64,000 nt of DNA from positions 1,633,774 through 1,697,773 of the forward strand of contig NC_061071.1 of the NCBI RefSeq assembly GCF_021917145.1, read 5' to 3'. The notes beneath the pieces were generated by a model, which saw nothing but the letters and a program-made list of their open reading frames with translations, did no database searches and was not told the DNA's origin. The stretch's first letter is position 1; each line of letters starts with the position of its first letter. Source of the DNA: Hypomesus transpacificus (lineage: Eukaryota; Chordata; Actinopteri; Osmeriformes; Osmeridae). Both the position numbers and the translations under genes were made by a program. This document shows, in pieces, positions 28,871-40,521 of this stretch.

Positions 28871-31800
28871 ATGGCGGCGCACCGGGGACCTTCTTCGAAA
28901 TGGCTCTTTTCCCGGGAGCAGCTCGAAGATACACCATCTCGTCGTACCGGGGTGGAATCCGATAGAGAACTTTCCTATCGGCAGCAAGCCGCCAACCTAA
29001 TTCAAGATATGGGCCAGAGACTTAATGTGTATCCTTTCTGATTCAAAGAAAAGCATTTCATCAAGGAAATTTGCTCAGTATATTTCCTGGAGAACCACTA
29101 GAATCAATATATATTCTACCAAAAAAAACATTATACATTTTCAAGAGGGCGGATTTATACGTTAATTTGAAGTTTGGTCACATTGCAGGTGTACACACAT
29201 CAGCATTTAAATGCAATTGTGGTCCTAGTCCACTATGCTTATTGGAGCTTTCATCATTATGGTACCTTAGCTAGCACGCTGTGTTTTCAGCAAATAGACT
29301 GAGCCTTATTTGTGTGTTGCTTGGGATGTGGCCTTGTCTTTGTGAGGCTAAGGCTAGGTAGCTAGCTTTTTAACCGACGTGATAATGATGACTCCACGTT
29401 CATTGTTGGTTGTTCTGTATCTTGCATGACAAACTGGCGATTCCCACATCACGTCTAATGATTGTTTTAATACTACAGTTCAATTGATATCTGCTCAATA
29501 TCAATGTGATGGTTCTAGCTAATATTGACCTGGCTAGCACTAGTATATACAATGTTACCAGTCACGCTACCGTTGATTTTTAATCTTCAAGGTAAAGCTA
29601 GCTAGCTAGCACTACGTTAGCTGTTGGTTAGGTACAACGGCAGCTAGGCTAGCTAGTTTCTTGGGCGTATCACATGCACACGTTTAGGAAGATGTTGCAC
29701 CAATTTATAGATAATAAGTCAGCCATCTTTTGCTGAACAACTGCATAATTTAACTAGAAATATTTAAAAAATCTAGTGTCAACGTTGTTGTTTTAGTATT
29801 AGTAGGAGCTATTCGACATCAAATTATTTAAGCGTTCTAAAATATATAGTCTACGCAATCTGGCTAGCTACTAGCTATCATATCAATTTTAACCGTGCGT
29901 ATCAAGCAAGGATTACTGCACTAAATACTTTGACTAGTATGTTGCAAGCTAGCTAGCTCTTTGACTAGCTATCTGGAGCATAATTAATTTGTGCAGTTGT
30001 AGTTGATGCATTCCTTAACTTATGTTTACAGGTCTCAACTAATTATCAATACAGCAATTGTTTACATGCACAGATTTTATATGATTCACTCATTCGCCAA
30101 ATTTCACAGAAATGTAAGTGATTCTTCTAATTGTACCTCATTATGACACTCTAATTTTGCACGCTAACATAAACTGATGTTAAATCAAGCCTGTCTAATT
30201 TTCAATTTGATGTCTCTACAGATAATATCTCAAACAACTTTATTCTTGGCCGCCAAGGTCGAGGAACAACCTAGGAAGCTTGAACATGTGATTAAAGTCG
30301 CACACGCCTGTGTCAACCCTCAAGATCCCCCTCTAGATACAAAGAGTAATGTAAGTGATGTTTATGGGTGGGATGTGCTTCATTATCAGTAAAGTTAAAT
30401 GTATGGTCACCCTGACCACAAACCACAGCAACTGTAAAAAAAAAACAAAAAAAAACATCCTGTTAATGGTTCATGTAAAGGGCAAATCTAGGTTTAACCA
30501 TCTATTCCTGATAGAGACTGAAGGGGACATTCACTGTGAATTCTGCTCAGTGACCACTGTAGTTCCATTCCTTCTAGCGGCAATTGTGTCATTATGGCAT
30601 CCACAATCTGTTCCCGATTCACACAAAATGTTCCCAAGTCAACCTTGGTCACGGAAATGTTGAAACTGTTTATAAATATATAATCCATTGAACTTCAGGC
30701 ATACCATCAGCAAGCTCAAGAGCTGGTCTTACTAGAAACGATAGTACTGCAAACGCTGGGTAAGTTCTATGGAACTGTCAGTTTTGGAATCATGTTGTTT
30801 GGGGGCATAAATCTTGTTTATGTAGTTTTAACATCCTACTTTTACACGAGCAATGAATCGGTGTTAACATTATGTTATGAATACATTGTATATTGTTTTC
30901 AACGTGAAATTAGCTGGATACTTTTTTTCATATGGAATCCATCTTTACAGGTTTTGAAATAACAATTGAACATCCTCACACTGATGTTGTGAGATGTTCC
31001 CAGCTAGTACGAGGTAGAGGCTTCTTTCTGCACTTCTCATCATCTGTCTTGTAAAAACTACATTTCATAGCCATGTTGTATTGCCAGTCCATGACATCAC
31101 TCTTTCACAGCAAGATGCTGAACCCTAACCTTTCTTTTGCCCTCTTTCTTGCAGCAAGCAAGGATTTGGCACAGACTTCCTATTTCATGGCTACCAACAG
31201 GTTGTTATCCTGTTCCCACTTGTTGCACTTGTGATGGCACACTATAGCTTCCTGTACTGCAGGGTCCCCCTTCCTGTGTCCAACGCCCTGTTTGCGCCAG
31301 GTTTCTGGGAAACCCTCAGGGTTGTACCGGCCAGGTTGCAGTGCGGTGTATTGTACAAGGGCTCAATGTTGGCACATAGGGGTTGAATGCACAATGTGAA
31401 GTGTAGTGGTGCTGTTTACCTCACGTTTGCTTGGTACAGAGTGCATATGTCAAAAAAACACAATTGGTAGCCTGAATATAGATTGCCACTAAAGATTGCA
31501 AAGATGTAAACTTAGAAGTTGTCCTGGTAAGTATGAAGGATATTAATTTAATTTTTGTTTATATATTTGTTTGACTAAGTTATAGGCTGAAATCAGTGCC
31601 CCTTGAAGAACTACACTGTAAAAGTTAGATGCCATCTAGTGACAGTTGACTAGTGACAATTGGAGCCTTTAAGACACAGACCATGACTTGGTTTCTCGAC
31701 AATGTAACAAATCTGTCAAATGGGAAGAAACATAAAACTTAAACAAAGACCAACCATCTAGTTTTGTATGCACATAAAATGGCTACACAACCTTTGCAGT

Positions 31801-34400
31801 CCAGTTTTGGGGCAAGAGCATTTCTTAACCTGAGTCTCAAATCCAGTAGTCTCAAAAACAGTGGTGTTTCTCAATCTTATTTGGTGTAAAGACTTGTCTG
31901 TTAAGGTTTATTCTTTAGCATCCAAAATATAAAGTTGCAACTGAATAGTTGTTTGTTTTATCCTCTAACTGATGCATCATTACACACTCAGGGTTGAGAA
32001 ACACTTTTATATTTGAGTTAACATGTGAATTCTATTAATTGATAGTTTGTTATATTATTTAGTTTTGATTATTTTCCACTTTGTTTTAGAAACAGCAGTT
32101 ACACTGCCATGGATGACTATTTCGTAGCAATTGATCTCCAGCTGCAATATACAATGTCTGGACAGTGTAAATGACTTTTCAATGAGTTGAATACAATTGT
32201 AATCTTGTATAATGTGAATGGAGTCATGTTACTCTGCTAAATGGCTATATGAATGTATAACAAGTCAGACTTGGTCAACAAGACCAATAATTCAGGACCA
32301 TTTAATTAACCGTGTATCTGAAAATGTCTGAACTGAAATGGGTAAATAGACAACAAAGCGGGAACTGTTATTTAACAGAATGGGACCATGTTCAGACATT
32401 GTACATTCAAAGAACAAGTGACCACCTAGAATTGTCATAAAGTAAAGTATCAAAGTTGATAAGGTAAGGGTGTGTATGTGTCAAGAACATAATTGTTTCT
32501 CGGAAAAGATGAATTATGTGACAGTCGGCCCTCACTTCAAGTCTCCGGTTGAGAAAGACTTGCGTATGACTGCTGTACTATGTGCATGCATGATGTGTAT
32601 AATAATCATGTCATCTGCCCTTCCGTTTCCAGCCTTTGGTTAATGACGGTGTGTCTCCTTTGTGTTCTTGTCTCCTCTCTCAGCCTGCACCTCACCACCT
32701 TCTGCCTGCAGCACAAGCCCACAGTCATTGCCTGCGTCTGCATCCACCTGGCCTGCAAGTGGTCCAACTGGGAGATCCCTGTCTCCACTGACGGCAAGCA
32801 CTGGTGGGAGTACCTGGACCGGAGCGTCACGCTGCAGCTGCTGGATGGTATGTCCCGCCGCTATACAGACTGTCTCTCCCTGACGTTACTCTGGCTCCAC
32901 TCGTGGTCAGCACCGTGTCTTTAGGGGGTGTTGTGTAGACGTGATTTTGCGCCAAATCCTCGTCAACAAACCTGTAGAATTGTGTTCAGGTGTTCTGTAG
33001 AAAATCAGTCAGATACCCCATCTTTATTCCACACCAGTAGTGATATAATCTCAAATATAGACACCCAAATCAGCAGTTTCCAAAGCGGGCCAGTCTAGTG
33101 ATGGAGTTGTGTTTCGTCTGTGTAGAGCTGACCCACGAGTTCCTGCAGATACTAGAAAAGACGCCCAGTAGGTTGAAAAGGATACGAAACTGGAGGGTAA
33201 GTGCTGTCGCGTTGATTTGAAAATGACCGATTTTTCTTTTCCGAAGAGTAGTGATTTAAGCAGTTGTTTTGTGGGACGTCATTGAACCGATCTTGACCAA
33301 CATTAACCCCATTCCCTTAGGCCACGCAAGCTGCTAAGAAGCCAAAGACAGATTTCCAGTCGGGGGACAATGCCTTCCAGGGGACCTCCTCCATGGACAG
33401 CATTCCTGGTGTCACCAGCAATTCTTTTTTCCCTTCCACCTCCATGTTGGACTCTGGAGATATGCTCTCCCTGGACGGAGCAGGGGCGTCTTACGGCTCC
33501 TACCCAGCTCTCGGAGACCCATCCGATGCCTGCGGCTTCGACCAGGGTCCTTTTTTCCCTTCACTAGTCACCCATTCTAAGTACACCCCAAGTAAACACG
33601 AACATAAAGCGGGCAGTGGTGGGGAGAAGCACCCACAGCCCAGCAACCCCCCAACTTTCAACCGTCCTCTGAAAATGACACTGGACAGGTACAGAGAGAA
33701 GCACGCTGCAGACCTGGCCCTGCATAACGGGCGTGAGGAGCAGCCGGGGGAAGTGTACCTGTCCCCCACTCCCTCCGGTCACCACCACCATCACCACCAC
33801 CACCACAAGAAACGCTCGCAGCCCCAGCAAGCCCCTCCGGCGGGCGAGCGGAGGGACAAGACCAGCTCGAAAAAACCCCGTCCTCCTCCGTCCTTTGCCG
33901 AGAACGGCAGCGCCAGCAGCGAAGAGCTTAAGATGAGGATCAAGGTGTCGTCAGAGCGCTCCCACACCGCCTCGGAGCAGGGCGGGGCCACACACGGCAG
34001 AGACAAGCACAAAGACCACTCGAGCCACCGTCACCCCAAGCACGGCCACTCCCACCCCTACCCCATGAGCGGCAACGGGCGAGGGGGGGCGGACGGGGCC
34101 ACACTGGCCTTCAGGGGTCCCACGGGCCACAGCAGCGACTCTGGTTCCAGCTCCTCCAGGAAAAGGGGCCACCCTGACAGCTCCCACAACCACCACCACC
34201 ACTCTGCCAAGAGCAGCAGGAGCTCCAAGAATGCCGGGGGCTCCGCCCACTACTCCTCAGAGGGCAACCAGAGGACGGTGGAGAGACACGGCCACGATGG
34301 AACTAACGGAACGCTTGGCTCCAACGGCCAACACACTGACTACAAAGACACTTTCGACATGCTGGACTCTCTGCTAAGTGCCCAAGGGATGAACCTGTGA
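28871..34400 (+). CDS. ccnt2: Cyclin T2, regulatory subunit of P-TEFb
   Basis: Nine exons: 28871-29028, 30032-30113, 30222-30350, 30699-30759, 30951-31013, 31155-31200, 32684-32847, 33126-33196 and 33321-34400. Phases join to 1854 bases, 617 aa. The N-terminal 258 residues are the two cyclin folds, with [69 protein letters not shown] and [16 protein letters not shown]. The large last exon encodes a disordered Ser/His/Lys-rich tail. It has a tract of nine His (residues 412-420), an [10 protein letters not shown] motif, and a conserved end [15 protein letters not shown]. Family knowledge: cyclin T binds CDK9, which phosphorylates the RNA polymerase II tail, NELF and DSIF to release paused polymerase. 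The C-terminal motif and the zranb3 neighbour distinguish CCNT2 from CCNT1. The tail is shorter than in the long human isoform (730 aa). Confidence 0.96.
31201..32683 (+). other. ccnt2: ccnt2 intron 6
   Basis: A 1.5 kb AT-rich intron in the middle of the second cyclin fold. No exon, repeat family or RNA gene was recognised. Intron 1 (29029-30031) is similar but holds several GCTAGCTAGC runs. Confidence 0.5.
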
Positions 34401-35418
34401 ACCAGGGTCCATGGAGGGAGGCGTCGGATAGATTTAAGAATTAGGTTTTCATGATTTTAAGAAATGTGGAGTAAGGAACAAAAAATAATTTTATGACTTA
34501 AGTTATGTCAATTCCGCATCATCCCCAGTCCTTTCCTGTGTTAATTATTGAGTATCCTTAAAGGTTAGCCAGATTCGTACGACATAAAGCTTTGAGCTTC
34601 CTGTTTGAGAACTCGAGGTGTGTGCCAGGTTTGGTTCTGTGATTGGGGGGGGGGGGGAAAGATGAAAAAGAGGATTTCAATTCTGTTTTAATGCAAGCCA
34701 TCTTTTTATGTTGTTTTTAAGTGACGTGCATGTTTCAATCACAAAAGGGAAGAACTAGGCAGGTGATGGTTGACAGTTTAATGTTGTGTACATTTGTCTA
34801 GGTTACCGTTTTATTCCTTGAACGAAAAGAAAAAAAAAACTCAGGTCTTGAAACTTTTGATATGAGAAAGAACCTTCCTCTCCTTGGGTGTCCTGCCTTT
34901 TATCTGTGGAGATGTATAACGTTTGTCCATTGTTGCTATGGGCGAGGCTCAGCTTTTGTCTCCGGAGCTTGTGTCTTTGTCCACAAGAGGGCACAAATTG
35001 TAGGTTTGTATGATGAGAGTGGGACTGATCTCACACTGCTAGTCGAGGCCATGTACTGTCTGGTGGTGTCCTGAAACTGCTCGTTGAGACAGCCTCCAAG
35101 CTTAAACGCAGACCATTCTAGAGCTATAAATGAAGTTTACGTTTAAAAAAAACTATCTGCTGTGAAGTGCATTTGAGATCTCAGCAAAATTGCAAAATGC
35201 CTTGTGATTGTAAGTTGTCAATTGCTATTCAAAATGGTAAATGTCTAATTAACCATCTGAAAAGACCTCTGTATAAGATTGTATATAGGACTGTAGTTCA
35301 GAGTTATAAACAGTTGGCCCAGTCCAAACATTGTCATTCAGTGTATTATGAGGGCCTAAAGCAGACTTTCTGTATTGATGAACATATTCTTGATTTGTGT
35401 GCCGGGAGCCCTAATAAA
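34401..35418 (+). other. ccnt2: ccnt2 3' untranslated region
   Basis: About 1 kb, AT-rich, with a G run near 34646-34658, ending at AATAAA (35413-35418). Confidence 0.6.
35413..35418 (+). terminator. Poly(A) signal AATAAA, ccnt2
   Basis: Canonical hexamer about 1.0 kb after the ccnt2 stop. Confidence 0.6.
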
Positions 35419-38400
35419 CGTGTAAAACCCAATTTTACACAACACAGGACTGTCTGATGTCAATGTGAACCATGTACAACTTCTTGAACAATGTATTTCT
35501 TTTATCTCCACTAGGTGGGGATATTCCATCACTGGTTGGAGGGACAGATGGTACAAAATGTTGGGTCTTTTAACCCTGTTGACTAGGCAGATATGTCTAT
35601 GAAAAAGGCTCTGATTAATTACTCAGGTCTGAATGCTGTGCTCATAACATTCAACATGTATAACATTCAGAACTGGCCATGTCTGGCTTCTCCCAGACTA
35701 GCCAGGTGCTGTTTGAGGCCCAGTTCACTCAGTAGAAACTGCAGGTGAGTCAGCCAAGGGATAAGCTAGCACAAGTGTCTCCATGACAGTCACTGGTTGC
35801 TATCAAAGAAGAACTGGTCATTATTTTCTGGAGAGATGACAATGCAGTCTTGTCAGTAAAGTTGAGGACATGAAATAGTTGAGTGCAAAACTGGGTACTC
35901 AAAGTTATAATACTATGGTATACTTTAATATTAAGTCAAGTCAATTTTATTGATCCCACTAGGGGAAATGTGTTTATAGACAGGTCTGAAAACACATTCA
36001 ATCCATCATAAAATACAACAAACAGCATACCTGACACCACAGAAAGACAACATACAATACAGTACATACTCTAGAAATAATGTACTGTAGCAAGGAATTT
36101 TATATTTAATGTGTTTTGTCCAATTTGTCATGTATTGAATTAATTACAATCTTTTGCACTCAAATATAGACTACTTTTGGCGAAATAAGTCATTCGCATG
36201 TAAAATGTGAGTGCCAAGTATCCAGAACAAGCGCAAATCATGTCTGGAAATGGAAGAGCACGTTCCACTATGATCAAATTAAGCTTCAACCGTTGTACGT
36301 CTAAGAACAAGAACCAAGGTCTCCTGATCACATGTGCTCTGCAGTTCACTGAATATTTAAGGGCTTGTTAATTAGGGTTGGCTTTAACTGTACGTACATG
36401 TAAAATTAATCCAAGTCCGTGACCCACTATGAAGGAGCCAAACCCTGCCTGCACCCTTTCTGTTTGAACTTCCAGATCGCAGTTAGCCCCCTCCAAGTTT
36501 GACTACTCTTCTGGTGGCCATAACTCCAATTACGGTTATTGGGGTGTCCTGGATTCCTGCTGACACCAGCTCCCGGAAGGATGCAGGCGTTAACATGAGA
36601 TAAATCCACAAGATCAGACGCGATCCAAGATGGATCTATCATGTACTGATCCCTCCGGTATTCTGGTCTAGATTTTAAATTCCAATACTAATTCCTCAAT
36701 TCCACCATACACATTAGCCTAGCTACTTTACTTTATTTCTCTACTAGCTGTCATTCAAAACGTGGGGGAAATGTCCTGACCATCAATTATTCACAAACCT
36801 CGGCTTTTGAACTAATTATGGCACATCAGTGACCTATTTGAGTTGAACAGGGTCCAGAAAGACATGGAGAGACTGCTGCTTTTTATTTTGGTGTAGGCTA
36901 CCATGACGGAACGGATAGCCGAGGCTACCTACCGAAGACTAGCGTTTATATCTTGTCAGGTGCAGGCCCATGGAATTCTTGAGGGCGTTTTACCCACGCC
37001 TTCGAGTATTCGCCAGCGAAAACAAACATTGACTTATGTGCTCCGGTACTACCCAGACATTCTCAATCACACGCCTCTGTGGACACGCTTGGCTGGCCAG
37101 GGGTGTGCTTACTGCCTGGGTGGTTCGTTTGAAATTCAAGGCATCGCCTCCTCATTTATAACGAGGCGGAGGACCCTACAGTCTCACCCTTTCCTGGTTT
37201 AATTAGTCTGCGAGAGGGTGGAGTGTTGTTCCCCAAGACCATCCTATTTATATTCTCTAAAGAGCACAGCTAATGGTTCCTCAAGCTAAGGAGAGGTTTT
37301 TTGTTTCATTATAGTCAGAATAATAACCCTTCCGTCTGGGTTAAAGGACACTTCAAAGACGGTAGATTTTGGTAAGCTTCTCACTGTGGTTTCTATTTTC
37401 TCCGCATACAGCATGTCCACCCCGCATGAAAGACAAGGCCTACACAGTTTCCCTGTCGTTTACCATCAAAACAATTGACAATCAAAGTAAGCTTCATATA
37501 GAAAACCACTGGATATTTGATCAGCTTGAACAGAAATTGTAGCCTAGAGCTGGGCACATCTGATTGTTTGCTGCCTTCACCAATTGCAGCCCATAGGCTG
37601 TGTTGTTCGAATACGGTCCTCATTAGATGCAAGTCATTGGCTGCATGTTCACTAGGGAGGTGACAGTCATGGTGCTAGGGTGTCTGCCTGTCGCACGGGG
37701 GTGATGGAGGGGACCGCCTGCTATACCCCAGTAATGATGTTGTCACTGTCCCTCACTTGCCTGGACTTTTATATGGCACCAACAGACGGGGAATGTGCAT
37801 CGTTTTATTTTTCATAATTAACGACCTTTAATTTTTGGTTCTAGCCTCGATATAAAATATTTCAAGAAAGGTGTTGAACGAAACCACAAGGCAGGGTGTT
37901 GAACATTTGACCACAAGCTCCTCTTTTAATCACTGGCTTCGCTGAGTGATACCACAACGCATTTGGCAGTAACACATTCCACTCTACCTACGCTACATTC
38001 TGGCCGCCCCAATTGTGCCATTCATAACTCGTTATTGGTAAATCACTGTCACAGAAACTGTAAACTCTTGGATGTAGTCCACCCCAAAACAATACCTTAG
38101 CACTCTAACTCCGGGACACAAATGGTCATTGAGCCCTGCGCACTGTAATGAACACCAGGTGAGACAGAGCTGCTCCAGCATTATAGGGCCTACATTAATC
38201 CACACAGATTGCGAAATGTCTGAATTATGCTAAGAGCCTTGTCTTATTTTGCTTTGATTCCCCACTGTGGGAATTGATTGCGTTTTCGGAAATAATCCCT
38301 TGCATGCAATGCATTTTAGGGAACGATAGCGCGCCATCTGAATAGATTTAGGATGCGAGAGAGCCACCTCTTGCTCAGCTGAAAGAGCATTTACGTCCCG

Positions 38401-40063
38401 CTGTACATCAGATCATTCCTCCATATGACATTAATAAAAAAGGATGTAGCCTAAATAATTGTGTAATTTGATACACACATTAAATGGTGTGTGGTTCAGT
38501 GACAAAGTATACACTGCACAATAATTGATTTTTTGGTGAGTGAAAGTAATCCGATCAACAATTTTCTTTTAATAGATTAATTGGATCATTTTTGACTGAT
38601 AGTCCTCGATATCATTCCACTAAACACTTGCGTGAAAATGTAATTATAATGTGGATCCTGCAGTCAACCACTTACTGTATGTACCTCCCTGGGCCTGAAT
38701 GATGATCCTGTCATCTGTCTCTCCAGACGATAAAAATGAATTCTGATATTGATATCTTGCAGTGATTTTTTCTTTCTCCATTATAGTCCCTGAAACAACA
38801 GCATCAATATCAATGTAAAAAGCCATTGCCACAAGCTGCGTGTTAACTAGAGGAGAATAAAGCCACTACCCCTATGGATGTACCTTCCCAATAAAAGACA
38901 CACACATATGATTCCATCTCTGATTACGGCCCTCTCTGTATGCATCTGCACATCATCACCACCAACACTGTTGTTGTCGTTTCTGCGGGCAAGGAGTTTG
39001 CCTAAAGCAAACAGGAGCGTCGTGACACGGCTCCAGGTTGCTCTCTACTCAACAGGGCCTCAGGGAGGGATTCAGGCGCATCCCCCCCCCCCCCCAAGCC
39101 TCCACTCCACTCAATACAGCTCTGCCTGCCGTGTTATTAAAGTCCTCCAGTCTTCGTGTGTAATAAAGGAGCGAGGCGCGCGTGTGTTTAGGGAGGAGGG
39201 GTGGGGGGTAGGGGGGGTGAAGGCAGCCAGGCGATGGCAGGTGTGGGCAGGGAGCTGGCAGCTGACAGGAGGCTGAGAGGCCGTGTCAGGAGGTGCTCTG
39301 TGAGATGTTCATTACTCCCAGGGTCCTGTGGGTTCAGACAGGCAGAGGGACAACAGCCTTATTAAGTGGAGACCTGGAGCACCCGTGGGGGGGGGGTCTC
39401 TCTCAGCCAGCCCCTCTCCTTTTGAGCGGGGGGGCTGGGGGTTGTGCCTCGGAGGCTCAGGTGGGCTTGAAGGATGGGAGATAGTGCTACTGTAAGCATT
39501 TGGTTGGAGGTAGCCTGTGCTGCTTCTGTAAGCTACTGCACTGGTGTATGTGTGTGTGTGTATCTAGATGTTTGATGGGAACGGTCGGGGCAACTAACAC
39601 TGACGGATCGGTTCCGACAGCATTCTGAAACTAGAGTGAGATGTTGTTGAGTAAATGGAGTTAGTGTGTGTGTGTCCATTCTCTAAACGGAGGCTGTAAA
39701 AAGGATTCGATACTCTCCGCAATGCTGATTGTGAAGGTCTGTTTCCATAGTAACTTTCCACCACTTCCTCTCTCTCCAGCCTCTATATTGAGTTAACTCC
39801 TTTTAGAAGAACACAGGGGGTTGCAGGAAGATGGATAGAACTGGCAGAGGGTGCACATTAATAACTCTTTGTTCTCACCGCAGGCAATGTATTTTCTACC
39901 TTCCTCTCCTGTTGAGTCTCTCCATTTTTTTCTATCTCACCAAGCACAGGTTCTAGCATTGTCAGGCCAAGAACACTAGTGTCTGCACTGTAAAGAAATG
40001 ACTGACTCACACATGAAAAGGAAACTAACAGTGAATCACTGAATGAGGTGAACATTTCAGTAT
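35419..40063. other. Intergenic region between convergent ccnt2 and zranb3
   Basis: 4.6 kb without a recognised gene. It holds a degenerate repeat at 35935-36075 and poly-C/poly-G rich stretches at 39080-39430. The longest open frame (36903-37202, 99 aa) has no motif or homologue I recognise. No trace of map3k19 or rab3gap1, which separate CCNT2 and ZRANB3 in human, was seen. Confidence 0.5.
35935..36075. repeat. Degenerate interspersed repeat
   Basis: Contains attttattgatcccactagg followed by ggaaatgtg and A-rich acaacatacaatacag stretches, a pattern common in old dispersed teleost repeats. It may belong to the same broad group as the repeat at 15925. The family is not identified. Confidence 0.35.
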
Positions 40064-40069
40064 TTTATT
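40064..40069 (-). terminator. Poly(A) signal AATAAA, zranb3 (minus strand)
   Basis: Reads tttatt on the plus strand. It lies about 450 bases after the zranb3 stop codon, giving a short 3' UTR (40521 down to about 40045). Confidence 0.55.
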
Positions 40070-40521
40070 TCAGTCAACATTCCTCCATACACCTGGTAAC
40101 CGAACACAAAAAAAACCAACACTTGTGCAAGCTTAAAAAGAAAAATTTGTTTGTGGGTTCCGCAAAGATGCGAAGAATCAAATTATTATTTGTTTCTCTT
40201 CATGCGTTTTGCCCAGCAAGTCTGCGCAACCTTAAAATAGCCCCAGTGTTTGAAACAAGCTCCGCTCAGCTCTGAGCTAGATAGGCCCATCATAAATCAA
40301 GCCATGGCTCGCTGCTGACGGTTCGAGGGCGAGGACGGATGCACGCCGCATTGTTTAGCTAAACCTCTTTCGACAAACTCAACAGCGACCCTGAAGCAAC
40401 AGCCTTTGTGCTAACTCACTCCATCACCTCACCTGAACGTGATCGTAAGACACGGGGAAGCGACGGCTAAGCAAGCCTACACGTCAGGAGAAGAGACGGT
40501 GTCTTCCCCGGTGACACCATG

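Noticed and set aside
36903-37202. 99-residue plus-strand open frame in the ccnt2-zranb3 gap
   Set aside because: No recognisable motif, no splice partner and no promoter. It may be chance or an old repeat.
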